DNA from: an uncultured Pelagibacteraceae bacterium
GTDB taxonomy: Bacteria; Pseudomonadota; Alphaproteobacteria; Pelagibacterales; Pelagibacteraceae
Direction: 5' to 3'
Assembly: GCA_902555655.1 (NCBI GenBank)
Contig: CACDSX010000007.1
Span: 1-47,215 of the forward strand
Length of the DNA stretch: 47,215 nucleotides
Positions 1 through 9,190 of the stretch are shown one piece after another; the first letter of the stretch is position 1; every line of letters starts with the position of its first letter. The notes below the pieces were generated by a model. It saw only the letters and a program-made list of their open reading frames with translations. It had not been told where the DNA came from and made no database searches. The translations under genes and the position numbers were made by a program.

Positions 1-635
1 TTTTTTTTAATATCTCCATTATTACTTTTAAAAATTGTAGTGCCAGAAACTAAAATATTTGCACCAGCTTCTATTGCAATTTTGGAATTGTCAAAATTTA
101 TTCCACCATCAATTTCTATATCAAAATTTAGTTTTTTTTCTTCCTGAATTTTTTTTAATTCTTTGATTTTAGTTAAAACTTCAGGCATAAATTTTTGTCC
201 ACCAAATCCAGGATTTACACTCATGATAAGAACTAAATCTATTTGGTCTAAAATGTTTAAAATAACATCAATTTTAGTCTCAGGGTTTAAAGATACTCCA
301 ACCCTTTTTTTTAATCCTTTAATCTTCATGATTGATATCTTTAAATCATCAGTCGCCTCTGGATGAATTGTAATTATATCAGCCCCAGCATCTGAATATG
401 CCTCAATATAGTTATGAACTGGTGAAATCATCAGATGTACATCAAACAATATAGATGAGTGTTTTTTTAAAGCTTTTATAACCGGCGGACCAATAGTTAA
501 ATTAGGAACAAAATGACCATCCATAACATCCACGTGTATCATGTCAGCACCACTTTCCTCTAATTTTTTTATTTCATTCCCTAATTGACTGAAATCAGCA
601 GATAAAATTGAGGGTGATATTTGTATTTTTTTCAT
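1..635 (-). CDS. rpe: ribulose-phosphate 3-epimerase, C-terminus cut by window edge
   Basis: Interconverts D-ribulose 5-phosphate and D-xylulose 5-phosphate in the cytoplasmic pentose phosphate pathway. The frame starts at an ATG at 635 (MKKIQISPSILSADF) and runs open to base 1, giving 211 residues of a family that is usually 215-225 long, so only the last few residues are missing. Visible family motifs are SPSILSADF near the N-terminus, the metal and active-site stretch HVDVMDGHFVPN near residues 34-45, DVHLMI near 65-70, MSVNPGFGGQKF near 136-147 and EIDGGI near 172-177. The metal-binding His and Asp residues of the TIM barrel are all present. It is the first gene of a minus-strand group; the next gene upstream, a YggT-like protein, ends 29 bases away. 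The identification is secure. Confidence 0.96.
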   Translation of the reverse strand, partial: MKKIQISPSILSADFSQLGNEIKKLEESGADMIHVDVMDGHFVPNLTIGPPVIKALKKHSSILFDVHLMISPVHNYIEAYSDAGADIITIHPEATDDLKISIMKIKGLKKRVGVSLNPETKIDVILNILDQIDLVLIMSVNPGFGGQKFMPEVLTKIKELKKIQEEKKLNFDIEIDGGINFDNSKIAIEAGANILVSGTTIFKSNNGDIKK

Positions 636-663
636 TGATGCCCTGTTTAACTAGTATCAATTT

Positions 664-1020
664 TTAAAATTTAATTGAATTAAAAAATTGGTAAATTTGT
701 CTCGAAATTTCACTTTCCAGAGGAAAAGATAGCATACCCATTACAGAATAACCCAAAACCCAAGGCATTAAGTAAAATCTTATCATAAAGAAAAACCAAG
801 CAACATATAGAGGAACTAAGGGCTGAATAATAAACGAAGGTGTTAAAGGTTTAAATATTTTGAGTAATGGATTGGTAAATTTAACAAAGACTCTCATAAA
901 AAAAAATTGAGAGTCTTCTTTTTGAAAGATATTCATTGCAACTCTTCCAATCAATGTCCACATGATCACTCCTAGAATATAATCAATTATGTAAATTAAG
1001 GGATGAAAGTTAGCAGACAT
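664..1020 (-). CDS. YggT-like small membrane protein
   Basis: A 118-residue integral membrane protein of unknown function. Two or three hydrophobic segments are visible, roughly residues 7-28, 60-80 and 84-102. The middle part, FTNPLLKIFKPLTP followed by a second hydrophobic helix, has the arrangement of the YggT family (helix, 'tDPlL..iR..lP' turn, helix), although the 'LDxSPI' signature of that family is replaced by IIQPLVPLYV. A cleaner YggT protein is encoded at 10273-10563, so this would be a divergent second copy. It lies between rpe and the terminator of the acetate symporter operon, on the same strand. The start is the ATG at 1020. Family placement is tentative; the membrane location is clear. 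Confidence 0.6.
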   Translation of the reverse strand: MSANFHPLIYIIDYILGVIMWTLIGRVAMNIFQKEDSQFFFMRVFVKFTNPLLKIFKPLTPSFIIQPLVPLYVAWFFFMIRFYLMPWVLGYSVMGMLSFPLESEISRQIYQFFNSIKF

Positions 1021-1053
1021 TTAGAATATATATTGGAAAAAAATAGAGATTAA

Positions 1054-1077
1054 AAGGGGCGAAATTAATCGCCCCTT
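1054..1077 (-). terminator. intrinsic terminator after the symporter operon
   Basis: An 8-bp perfect stem, AAGGGGCG with CGCCCCTT, encloses an 8-base AT loop. Read on the minus strand it is followed by a short T run, TTTTAATC, then further Ts. It sits 13 bases past the stop of the sodium:solute symporter at 1091 and is far more GC-rich than its surroundings. The T tract is weak (four in a row), so it may act partly as an mRNA 3' end stabiliser. Confidence 0.75.
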
Positions 1078-1090
1078 ATTAATATTATCT

Positions 1091-2899
1091 TTATTGTTTA
1101 CCGATGATAGATCTACCAGACGGTACTCTAACCTCGTCAACCATTCTTTGTGTAGCAGCATTTGGTTCTGAAGTAATTAAACTTACAACAACCATAGATA
1201 CTAAACTAACTGCAGAACCGAAGATACCAAACGTTAACTGTGTAATACCTAGGAATCCACTTCCACCATTTCGTACCCAAATTAGGTAACCCATACCAGA
1301 AATTAAACCTAAAGCCATACCAGCTATAGCACCTTCTCTGTTAGCTCTCTTCCACCATACACCTAGTACAAGTGGGAAGAACAACCCAGACATCGCAAAG
1401 TCAAAAGCCCAGATTACTGAACCTAAGATACCTTGGATTTCCATTGCTGCAATAGTTGCTCCAGCAAAACCAATTACTACAAGTAATACCCTTGCAACAA
1501 CTAGTCTTTTTGCAGTCTCTGCTTTTGGATCGATGATTTTATAGTAAACATCGTGAGAGATTGCATTTGCAATTGCTAGGATCAAACCATCAGCTGTTGA
1601 CATGGCAGCAGCCATACCTCCAGCAGCAACCAGACCTGAGATTACATATGGTAATCCAGCTATTTCTGGTGTCGCTAACACAACGGCTTTACCACCCATG
1701 AAAAACTCATTTAATTCTAGAGTTCCATTTCCGTTAAAGTCGCTTACAAACATTAAGTTTGCTTGGTTCCAGTTTTGATACCAATCTATCGCTTGAACAT
1801 CTGCAATTGATTTACCAATAATACCTGTTGGTAATGATGGATCAATCAATGACAATTTAGATAGCGTCGCTAGCATTGGAGCAGAAGAATAAAGTAGGAA
1901 GATAAAGAATAAAGACCAACCTACTGATTTTCTAGCTGCTTTTACACTTGGAGTAGTGAAATATCTCATCATAACGTGAGGTAATGATGCTGTTCCCATC
2001 ATCATCGCCAATGCTAATGAAATAAATGCCCACGGTGTAGCGTTTACCGCTGAGTGAGCTTTTGTTATTCCAGCTAAACCTTTAGGTACATTCGCAAGAT
2101 CACCAGCTGAGTTTTTAATAAAACCAAACTGTTGTTCTAGTTCACCAATTCTAGCTACTTCATCAGCTAACATAAAGTGAGGGAAGAAACCCGCACCCAT
2201 TTTGTTACTGATCCAGAATACTGGAAGTAAGTAAGCTATAATTAGTACGATATATTGTGCAACCTGTGTCCAAGTTACCCCTCTCATACCACCTAACATT
2301 GAACATAGTAAAATACTTACTAATCCAACATAAACAGCGTATTGGAATGGGATATCTAAAGCAACAGAAGCAATAGTACCTGTAGCGTTAATTTGTGCAG
2401 TCACATAGGTAAATGAAGCAACAGTTAAAACTACTACTGCAAGAAACCTAGTTAAATTACCACCGTATCTTGTACCAATAAAATCTGGAACTGTGTAACA
2501 GCCAAATTTTCTTAGGTAAGGTGCTAATAAAGTTGCAACTAATACATAACCACCAGTCCAACCTACAAGTAGTGCCATATATCCATAACCTTTGAAGTAA
2601 ATACCACCAGCCATTGCAACGAATGAAGCACCAGACATCCAGTCTGCTGCAGTCGCCATTCCGTTGAATACGGTAGGTACTTGTCTTCCAGCTACGTAAT
2701 AAGCATCTGCTTGAGCTGTACGTGATAGCCAACCAATTATTGCGTAGATGGCAACAGTAAAAGCAACGAAACATATTCCGATTGCTTTAGATGTCATACC
2801 CATCTGTTCGCCAATTGCCATAATGATTATGAAAGCTAAAAAACCACCTGTGTAGATTCCATAAACTTTAGGCAAATTATCTATAAAATTACCTTTCAT
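1091..2899 (-). CDS. sodium:solute symporter large subunit (acetate-permease type, VC_2705 subfamily)
   Basis: A 602-residue SSS-family transporter with about 13 membrane helices, expected to import a small monocarboxylate such as acetate with sodium. The SSS signature region is seen as the glycine-rich stretch after YYVAGR (residues 67-72), TAADWMSGASF (83-93), and the helix around residues 425-450 with AAAMSTADGL. It is preceded, with a one-base TAATG overlap, by a DUF4212 protein; this large/small pairing defines the VC_2705-type symporters. The acetyl-CoA synthetase gene lies about 1 kb away, which supports acetate or a related acid as substrate. An EF-hand-like loop DFNGNGTLELNE occupies residues 387-398 in an extramembrane loop. 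Substrate is inferred from family and context only. Confidence 0.9.
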   Translation of the reverse strand: MKGNFIDNLPKVYGIYTGGFLAFIIIMAIGEQMGMTSKAIGICFVAFTVAIYAIIGWLSRTAQADAYYVAGRQVPTVFNGMATAADWMSGASFVAMAGGIYFKGYGYMALLVGWTGGYVLVATLLAPYLRKFGCYTVPDFIGTRYGGNLTRFLAVVVLTVASFTYVTAQINATGTIASVALDIPFQYAVYVGLVSILLCSMLGGMRGVTWTQVAQYIVLIIAYLLPVFWISNKMGAGFFPHFMLADEVARIGELEQQFGFIKNSAGDLANVPKGLAGITKAHSAVNATPWAFISLALAMMMGTASLPHVMMRYFTTPSVKAARKSVGWSLFFIFLLYSSAPMLATLSKLSLIDPSLPTGIIGKSIADVQAIDWYQNWNQANLMFVSDFNGNGTLELNEFFMGGKAVVLATPEIAGLPYVISGLVAAGGMAAAMSTADGLILAIANAISHDVYYKIIDPKAETAKRLVVARVLLVVIGFAGATIAAMEIQGILGSVIWAFDFAMSGLFFPLVLGVWWKRANREGAIAGMALGLISGMGYLIWVRNGGSGFLGITQLTFGIFGSAVSLVSMVVVSLITSEPNAATQRMVDEVRVPSGRSIIGKQ

Positions 2900-3159
2900 T
2901 AGTCATCTCCTCTTTCTGAAAAGCCAAATTCTTCATCAATTTTTTCTTGTCTATTCGCAAACCAAAAAATAAGGATTACGAAAATTCCAAGAGAACCCTG
3001 ACAAGTGAACCAATAAGTCAACGGATAACCAAATGGTCCCGTCGCATTGTTCATTTCAGCTCCGAAAAGAAAGATGCCAATTGAGAATACAAACCAAATA
3101 GCCAATGTAACCATTAGCAATCCTCTGGTTTTTTCCCAGTGTTGTGCTTGTTTTGACAT
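2899..3159 (-). CDS. DUF4212 small subunit of the sodium:solute symporter
   Basis: An 86-residue membrane protein with two hydrophobic helices at about residues 14-33 and 48-67. The motif WEKTRGLL near residue 8 and the GxPLxYWFxxQGSLxxFxxLIxxFAxR pattern around residues 42-70 are typical of DUF4212, the small partner of VC_2705-type symporters. Its stop codon shares a base with the ATG of the large subunit, so the two are translationally coupled. The ATG at 3159 has a purine-rich AGAGAGAG stretch upstream that could serve as a ribosome site. The gap to the divergent gene at 3286 (3160-3285) must hold the promoter for this operon. Confidence 0.9.
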   Translation of the reverse strand: MSKQAQHWEKTRGLLMVTLAIWFVFSIGIFLFGAEMNNATGPFGYPLTYWFTCQGSLGIFVILIFWFANRQEKIDEEFGFSERGDD

Positions 3160-3285
3160 TATATACCTCTCTCTTTTTAGTTATAACTGGCGAAAACCAT
3201 AACCATTATGAAAGAGATTGAAAGTGTTAAAATTGTACAGAAAAGTTGGTTTTTTAAGGTATAAATCAGCTAAATATTGATTTTT

Positions 3286-3909
3286 ATGGCAAAATATAAA
3301 TTATCTTGGAAGGACCTTTCTTGGAGTGACTTCAAAATTTATTTATTTGCACTATTTAAAGCTTTCGTACCTAAAAAAAAATTAGGTAGTTTGGACGAAT
3401 TAGAAAACTTCATACAATCCAAATCAGCTTGGGTAACCCAAGTAACTCTTTATGGTTACTTAAAAACTAGAATGGGCACAAGATATGTTCTTCATTTTGA
3501 AAATGATAAATTTATGGGGTCTGTGGATCTTGCTAAATGGAATGTTTATGCTGTAGCACTTCAGGATTTAACATTTTTTTCATTTTCATATCTAAAAAAC
3601 GTTTTCAATTATCAAGATATGGGTAAAGCTGAAGAAATTTTTTTTAAAATTTTAGATGATGAAACTAATAATAAAATGCCTCTCGAAATAATTGATGAAG
3701 CTAAAAAAAATTTTGATGAAAGACTTCAAAATATTAATTGGGATACTTATTGCAACGACCTTCCATTTAATCAAAGTGCGTTATCATTATATAAGTGGGC
3801 ACCAATTGCTGAAGAATTAAAAACATTGGATCGTAAAATTGTTTTAAATTCAGTTATCTTAAAGTGGGATGTTATAAAAAAAGAATTTATAGAGAGAATT
3901 AAGTTTTAA
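3286..3909 (+). CDS. conserved hypothetical protein, soluble
   Basis: A 207-residue protein I do not recognise. An in-frame TTG at 3277 would add three residues, but the ATG at 3286 ([13 protein letters not shown]) is the more natural start. The N-terminal 45 residues are basic with aromatic residues ([20 protein letters not shown]), followed by a mixed alpha/beta region ([21 protein letters not shown], where TRMG.RY is a compact motif) and a mostly helical C-terminal half. There is no signal peptide and no clear membrane helix. It stands alone between the acetate symporter (divergent) and acetyl-CoA synthetase (convergent, overlapping by four bases). The location suggests, but does not prove, a link to acetate use. 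No function is assigned. Confidence 0.75.
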   Translation: MAKYKLSWKDLSWSDFKIYLFALFKAFVPKKKLGSLDELENFIQSKSAWVTQVTLYGYLKTRMGTRYVLHFENDKFMGSVDLAKWNVYAVALQDLTFFSFSYLKNVFNYQDMGKAEEIFFKILDDETNNKMPLEIIDEAKKNFDERLQNINWDTYCNDLPFNQSALSLYKWAPIAEELKTLDRKIVLNSVILKWDVIKKEFIERIKF

Positions 3910-6005
3910 ATATTTTTTCTGTTTTCAACTAAACTTGTAACTACTCCTGGATCAGCTAAAGTAGTTGTATCTCCTAATTGGTCATGCTCATTGGCAGCAA
4001 TCTTTCTCAAAATTCTTCTCATAATTTTCCCTGATCTGGTTTTTGGTAATCCAGGAGAAAAATGAATCAGGTCTGGTGTTGCTAGTGGTCCAATTTGTTT
4101 TCTAACCCAAAGTTTTAGATCCCTTTCTAATTCACCAGACTCAGCTTCACCAGCAATTAAAGTAACATAACAATACAAACCATTACCTTTGATATCATGA
4201 GGATATCCAACAACAGCAGCTTCTGCTACTTTTGGATGAGCTACAAATGCGCTTTCAATTTCTGCAGTACCAAGATTATGACCAGATACAATTATCACAT
4301 CATCAACTCTACCAGTAATCCAATAATATCCATCTTTGTCTCTTTTGCATCCATCACCAGTAAAATATTTTCCATCAAATTGAGAAAAATAAGTATCTAT
4401 AAATCTTTGATGATCACCATAAACGGTTCTCATTTGACCTGGCCATGACTGAGATATACAAAGTCTACCTTCTCCAGCTCCTTTTATTTCTTTTCCATCT
4501 TTATCGACTATTGAAGGCTTAATTCCATAAAAGGGTTTGGTAGCTGAACCAGGCTTAAGTGGAATGGCACCCGTTTGTGGGGCAATTAAAATTCCTCCTG
4601 TTTCAGTTTGCCACCAAGTATCAACTATTGGACATTTTGAATTCCCTACAGTTTTGTAATACCACATCCATGCCTCAGGATTGATTGGTTCACCAACTGT
4701 TCCAAGTAATTTTAATGATTTTCTAGAAGTTTTATTAACAGGTCCATCACCTTCTCTCATCAATGCTCTAATTGCAGTTGGTGCTGTATAAAATGTATTT
4801 ACTTTAAATTTATCAACGATTTGCCACCATCTTGAACTATCGGGATAGTTAGGAATTCCTTCAAACATTATTGTGGTTGCTCCGTTTGAAAGTGGACCAT
4901 AAATAATATAACTATGTCCCGTTACCCAACCAATATCAGCTGTACACCAATAGATATCTTTTGGTTTATAGTTAAAGATATATTGGTGTGTCATTGAAGC
5001 ATAAACCATATATCCACCTGTGGTATGCAAAACTCCTTTTGGCTTACCAGTTGACCCAGATGTATAAAGAATAAATAATGGGTCTTCAGCATTCATTTCT
5101 TCAGGCTCACATTGAGCTGAAACATCTTTGATTAAATCATGATACCAAACATCTCTTTCATTATTCCAAAAAACATAATTACCAGTTCTTCTGACAACAA
5201 TACATTTTTTTACATTTGGACAACTATTTAAAGCTTCATCAGTTGTAGCTTTTAGTGGTATAATTTTTCCACCTCGTACACCTTCGTCAGCTGTAATTAT
5301 ATATTCAGATTCGCAATCGTTTACTCTTCCAGAAATAGACTCTGCAGAAAATCCTCCAAAAATTATTGAGTGTACAGCACCAATTCTTGCACAGGCTAAC
5401 ATTAAAACTGCTAACTCAGGTATCATTGTAAGATATATTGTTACCCTATCTCCTTTTTTTATTCCTAATTTTTTTAATCCGTTAGCTGCTTTTGAAACTT
5501 TTTGATGAAGTTGTTTATATGAAATTTTTTGATTATCTTTTGGATCATCTCCAACCCAAATTATTGCAGTTTTGTCTTTTTTATCTTTTAAATGTCTATC
5601 AATACAATTTGCTGAAGCGTTTAAAGTACCGTCTTCATACCATTTTATTCTTACTTCATCCTTACTATATTTAATATCCTTAATTTTTTTGTAAGGTTTG
5701 ATCCAAGTAATTCTTTTTCCTTCTTTTTTCCAAAAAGCATTGTTGTTCTTGATCGACTCATTATATTTATTTTGATATTGAGATTTATTTGCTAGACTAC
5801 TTTTAATCCACTCTGGTCGAGTTTTGAAAACTAATTCCTGAGAAGATGTTTCATTATTTATTTTTTTTCTTTTGATTAGATTTTTTTTATTTTTAGGATT
5901 TTTCTTTGAAACTTTTCTTCTTTTGGTAGATTTTTTTCTGATCGTGCTTCTTTTTTTTTTAGCTGATCTTACTTTAGACTTATTTTTTTTCTTTTTTTTT
6001 GGCAT
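3906..6005 (-). CDS. acsA: acetyl-CoA synthetase with a polycationic N-terminal extension
   Basis: Activates acetate to acetyl-CoA through an acetyl-adenylate in the cytoplasm. Adenylate-forming motifs are present: [12 protein letters not shown] (A3), [10 protein letters not shown] (A5), [16 protein letters not shown] (A7-A8 region) and [13 protein letters not shown], where Lys660 is the catalytic lysine usually controlled by acetylation. Length is 699 residues against about 650 for E. coli Acs. The excess is an N-terminal tail: 28 of the first 50 residues are Lys or Arg and none is acidic. The only ATG before the conserved core is at 6005, so the tail cannot be removed by choosing another ATG. 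The 3' end overlaps the convergent unknown gene by four bases. It probably works with the nearby symporter. Confidence 0.96.
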   Translation of the reverse strand: MPKKKKKNKSKVRSAKKKRSTIRKKSTKRRKVSKKNPKNKKNLIKRKKINNETSSQELVFKTRPEWIKSSLANKSQYQNKYNESIKNNNAFWKKEGKRITWIKPYKKIKDIKYSKDEVRIKWYEDGTLNASANCIDRHLKDKKDKTAIIWVGDDPKDNQKISYKQLHQKVSKAANGLKKLGIKKGDRVTIYLTMIPELAVLMLACARIGAVHSIIFGGFSAESISGRVNDCESEYIITADEGVRGGKIIPLKATTDEALNSCPNVKKCIVVRRTGNYVFWNNERDVWYHDLIKDVSAQCEPEEMNAEDPLFILYTSGSTGKPKGVLHTTGGYMVYASMTHQYIFNYKPKDIYWCTADIGWVTGHSYIIYGPLSNGATTIMFEGIPNYPDSSRWWQIVDKFKVNTFYTAPTAIRALMREGDGPVNKTSRKSLKLLGTVGEPINPEAWMWYYKTVGNSKCPIVDTWWQTETGGILIAPQTGAIPLKPGSATKPFYGIKPSIVDKDGKEIKGAGEGRLCISQSWPGQMRTVYGDHQRFIDTYFSQFDGKYFTGDGCKRDKDGYYWITGRVDDVIIVSGHNLGTAEIESAFVAHPKVAEAAVVGYPHDIKGNGLYCYVTLIAGEAESGELERDLKLWVRKQIGPLATPDLIHFSPGLPKTRSGKIMRRILRKIAANEHDQLGDTTTLADPGVVTSLVENRKNI

Positions 6006-6017
6006 AATTATTACTAA

Positions 6018-6431
6018 TTAAATCTTACCCATCTTATTTAAAATTTTCCAGCTTTTAGAGTCAATTGGCATTACTGATAATCGACTTTGTTTTATTAAAG
6101 ATAAATGGCTTAATTCCTTATTTTTTTTGATTTCTTCCAAAGAAATTGGTTTATCTAATTTCTCTAAAAACTTTACAGTAACCGCTACAAACCGACCAGA
6201 TTGGTCTGTTTTATCTAAGTAATGCTCTTTTATCACCTCAACAATACCAACAATTTCTTTACCAATATTTGAATGATAAAAAAAACATTGGTCACCTTTT
6301 TTCATATTTCTTAGATTTTTAGCAGCTTGATAATTTCTAACACCATCCCAAGGCGCACCTTTGTTTCCTGCTTTCATTTGTTGGTTTATAGACCAAACAT
6401 CAGGCTCAGATTTCATTAACCAATAATTCAT
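6018..6431 (-). CDS. EVE-domain protein (PUA-like fold)
   Basis: A 137-residue protein consisting of a single EVE domain. The N-terminal YWLMKSEPDVWS, the PWDGVRNYQAAKNLR motif at about residues 27-41, and KKGDQCFFYHS near 45-55 are the family's hallmarks. EVE domains share the PUA/YTH fold and bind modified bases in DNA or RNA; in bacteria they are often stand-alone and of unknown target. It sits 9 bases downstream of tsaD on the same strand, and 12 bases before acs, so the three may be cotranscribed. A link with tRNA modification through tsaD is plausible but not shown. Confidence 0.9.
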   Translation of the reverse strand: MNYWLMKSEPDVWSINQQMKAGNKGAPWDGVRNYQAAKNLRNMKKGDQCFFYHSNIGKEIVGIVEVIKEHYLDKTDQSGRFVAVTVKFLEKLDKPISLEEIKKNKELSHLSLIKQSRLSVMPIDSKSWKILNKMGKI

Positions 6432-6440
6432 TTAATTTAA

Positions 6441-7514
6441 TTACAGTTTTACCCCCGCACCTTTAAGAAAAGCTGCATTTTCATCTAAAGGCCATCTTGG
6501 TTTGGGTGGATGATCTAAATTATCAAATTGTTTTATCTTAAATTTTTCTAATCCAACCAATGCTATCATTGCTGCATTATCTCCACAAAGATTTATAGGG
6601 GGAAATATACTATGATAATTTTTTTCTATACATAGGTTTTCTAACATTGATCTAATATTTTTATTTGCAGCTACGCCTCCTGCCACTACAAATTTTTTTT
6701 CTTTTATTTTGTTTTCTTTTTCGAATTCATTAAATGCAATCTTGGTTTTTTTGTATAATATATCCTCAACAGTTTTTTGAAAAGATGCAGCAAGATCAAA
6801 TTTTTCCTGATCAGTTTTAATATTTTTAGTAATTTTTAAAATTGAAGTTTTGAGACCTGCAAAAGATAAATTACATCCACCTTTGTTAAAAATCGGTTTT
6901 GGTAAGTCATATTTATTTGGATCTCCTTTTTTAGCAAGAATTTCAATTTGTGGACCGCCAGGAAATTCTACCCCCAAAAGTTTTGCTGTCTTGTCAAAAG
7001 CTTCACCTAAGGCGTCATCAATAGTTGTACCTAATCTTTTATATTTTCCGAGTCCTTGAACACTTAAAAACTGTGAATGACCTCCAGAAATTAATAAAAC
7101 TAAATATGGATAATCTAAATTTGAATTTAGCCTTGGACTTAATGCATGACCCTCTAAATGGTTAATAGCTATGAAAGGTTTATTTAATGATAACGCAAGT
7201 GCTTTTCCAAAACTTAATCCTACAGATAAACAAACAATTAAACCTGGTCCAGCTGTAGAGGCGATAGCATCTATTTCTTCAATTTTACATCTACTATCAT
7301 CTATTGCTTTTTTAACAATCCAATCTATTTTTTCAATATGAGATCGGGCTGCTAATTCAGGAACAACTCCACCAAATTCTTTATGAATGTCAACCTGGCT
7401 TGAAATAATATTTGACAAAACTACTGGTGTTCCTTGTTCATTTTCAGTTACAAGAGATGCAGCTGTCTCATCACAACTTGACTCTATTCCTAGAATTAAA
7501 GGTTTTTTACTCAT
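6441..7514 (-). CDS. tsaD: tRNA N6-adenosine threonylcarbamoyltransferase TsaD
   Basis: Transfers threonylcarbamoyl from its adenylate to A37 of tRNAs that read ANN codons (t6A), acting with TsaB and TsaE. The 357-residue length is normal for bacterial TsaD. Visible features are LGIESSCDETA at residues 8-18, the metal-binding pair in AINHLEGH (His119, His123), LLISGGHSQ, FPGGPQIE and the C-terminal GDNAAMIA with the third metal ligand. Start is the ATG at 7514. It is divergent from hemC with a 56-base shared control region (7515-7570). The identification is secure. Confidence 0.96.
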   Translation of the reverse strand: MSKKPLILGIESSCDETAASLVTENEQGTPVVLSNIISSQVDIHKEFGGVVPELAARSHIEKIDWIVKKAIDDSRCKIEEIDAIASTAGPGLIVCLSVGLSFGKALALSLNKPFIAINHLEGHALSPRLNSNLDYPYLVLLISGGHSQFLSVQGLGKYKRLGTTIDDALGEAFDKTAKLLGVEFPGGPQIEILAKKGDPNKYDLPKPIFNKGGCNLSFAGLKTSILKITKNIKTDQEKFDLAASFQKTVEDILYKKTKIAFNEFEKENKIKEKKFVVAGGVAANKNIRSMLENLCIEKNYHSIFPPINLCGDNAAMIALVGLEKFKIKQFDNLDHPPKPRWPLDENAAFLKGAGVKL

Positions 7515-7570
7515 TCAAATAGTTTTTATTAACTGTACAATCCCAATACAAGTAAGAAATAAATTAATTT

Positions 7571-8488
7571 ATGAATAAGAAAATAATAATTGGATCAAGA
7601 GGAAGTAAGTTAGCATTAATTTATGCTCAAATAGCAAAAAATAAGATTTTGCAAAGCACAGACTTAAGTAGTGATGATATTGTAATCAAAGAAATTACTA
7701 CAAAAGGTGATCAGGTTCAGAACCAGAGACTTTCAGAGTTAGGTGGCAAAGGTTTATTTTCATCTAATATTGAAAAAGAATTATCTGATAAAAAAATTGA
7801 TATTGCAGTGCATGCTTTAAAAGATCTACCTATTATCAAGTCTGAAGGTTTAGTGGTAGAGGCATTTTTAGAAAGAAATGATCCAAGAGAAATTTTAATT
7901 TCAATTAATAAAAAAAAACTTAAAGATTTAAAACCAAACGCAGTTATTGGTACTTCTTCTTATAGAAGAGAATTTCAAATTAAAAATCTTAGATCAGATA
8001 TAAAGTGTAAACTCATAAGAGGTAATGTTGATACTAGAATTAAAAAATTAAATGAAGGATTGTATGATGCTATTATATTGTCATATGCTGGAATTAAATC
8101 TTTAAATATAATTGACCAAATTTCAGAAATATTTTCTGTACAAGAATTAATTCCAAGTGCTGGTCAGGGAGTCATATCTCTTCAATGTAGAGAAGATGAT
8201 AATAGGATAATATCTATTTTAAAAAAAATAAATCATAGCGAAACTTATCAAAGAGTTAGTGCAGAAAGGAATGTTTTAAAAGTTTTAGAGGGAGATTGTG
8301 AGACTGCTGTTGGAGCACATGCAACGGTTGAGGGTAGTGAAGTTGTCCTGGTGGCTGAACTTTTTTCTTTAGATGGTACATCTAGATTTTATGAAAAAAA
8401 ATCTTCTAAAATTGAAAATGCAAAGGAACTTGGTAAAGATGTGGGGCAAAGATTGAAAACAAAATCTAATAATACTTATAAAAAATAA
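7571..8488 (+). CDS. hemC: hydroxymethylbilane synthase (porphobilinogen deaminase)
   Basis: Polymerises four porphobilinogen molecules into hydroxymethylbilane in heme synthesis. The protein has 305 residues, close to the family norm. IGSRGSKLALIYAQ at the N-terminus, ELGGKGLFSSNIE near 56-69, HALKDLP near 81-87, IRGNVDTRIKKL near 149-160 and the dipyrromethane cofactor site EGDCETAVGAH with Cys243 are all visible. The ATG at 7571 follows an AT-rich leader. hemD begins two bases after the stop, so the pair is an operon. Heme supply links functionally with the cytochrome c maturation genes further along. Confidence 0.96.
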   Translation: MNKKIIIGSRGSKLALIYAQIAKNKILQSTDLSSDDIVIKEITTKGDQVQNQRLSELGGKGLFSSNIEKELSDKKIDIAVHALKDLPIIKSEGLVVEAFLERNDPREILISINKKKLKDLKPNAVIGTSSYRREFQIKNLRSDIKCKLIRGNVDTRIKKLNEGLYDAIILSYAGIKSLNIIDQISEIFSVQELIPSAGQGVISLQCREDDNRIISILKKINHSETYQRVSAERNVLKVLEGDCETAVGAHATVEGSEVVLVAELFSLDGTSRFYEKKSSKIENAKELGKDVGQRLKTKSNNTYKK

Positions 8489-8489
8489 C

Positions 8490-9188
8490 ATGCATATTTT
8501 ATTAACTAGACCTTTTGAAGATTGTTCTGAAATGATTTTAAAATTCCAATCTTTAGGAAATAAAGTTTCTCATCTCCCTTTACTAAGGATAGATAAAGTG
8601 AATTATGATGAGACTGATTTGTTGAATCTCAAAGGAATTATTTTTACAAGTGCTAATGCGGTAAAATTTTTAGATGTTAAAAATATTGATAAAAATTTTA
8701 TATGTTTTTGTGTGGGTAATGCCACAGAAAAAAAAGCTAGAGCTGTTGGTTTTCAAAATGTTATTTCAGCTGAGGGAAATGTTGAAAATTTAAAAGAACT
8801 AATACTTCAAAATTTTGATCAAAAAGATGGAAAAATGATTTATGTAAGTGGAGAAACTATTTCAGTTGATTTAGATCAACAATTGTTGAAAGAAGGATAT
8901 AATATTAAAAGAATTGTTAATTATAGGTCTGTCCATAATGAAAATTTTAATGACAAGTTTGTCAAAGAATTAAAACTTAATATGCCTGATGCAGTATATG
9001 TTTACTCTCAAAATAGTGCTTTAAACTTCTTAAAATTTATTAAACTTTATCAGTCCGAGAGCCTTTGGATGGACACTAATTTAATGTGTATTGGTGAAAA
9101 AACTTCCGCTATATTGAATGAAATTAAATGGAAAAAAATATTTCTTTTTAATCCTGGAGAAGAAGAGTTTTTGTTATATAAAATTTAG
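8490..9188 (+). CDS. hemD: uroporphyrinogen-III synthase
   Basis: Closes and inverts ring D of hydroxymethylbilane to form uroporphyrinogen III. The family is poorly conserved, and the call rests on the N-terminal ILLTRPFEDC, the FTSANAVKFL segment near residues 51-60, CVGNATEKKARAVGF near 74-88, YVSGE near 112-116, a YRSVHNE-like linker between the two lobes and the position directly behind hemC. Length is 232 residues, typical for the bilobed fold. The next gene, mscS, starts two bases after the stop, continuing the operon. Confidence 0.88.
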   Translation: MHILLTRPFEDCSEMILKFQSLGNKVSHLPLLRIDKVNYDETDLLNLKGIIFTSANAVKFLDVKNIDKNFICFCVGNATEKKARAVGFQNVISAEGNVENLKELILQNFDQKDGKMIYVSGETISVDLDQQLLKEGYNIKRIVNYRSVHNENFNDKFVKELKLNMPDAVYVYSQNSALNFLKFIKLYQSESLWMDTNLMCIGEKTSAILNEIKWKKIFLFNPGEEEFLLYKI

Positions 9189-9190
9189 AT

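Noticed and set aside
2457..2774. A 105-codon minus-strand frame inside the symporter gene
   Set aside because: It is an alternate reading frame of the well-identified symporter, with an odd Cys/Trp-rich composition.
3277..3285. TTG at 3277 as start of the unknown gene
   Set aside because: The ATG at 3286 is three codons on and gives a normal N-terminus.
5840..6005. Lysine-rich start of Acs as a frameshift or artefact
   Set aside because: The frame is open and continuous with the conserved core, with no stop and no other ATG; I keep it as real but flag it as a finding.
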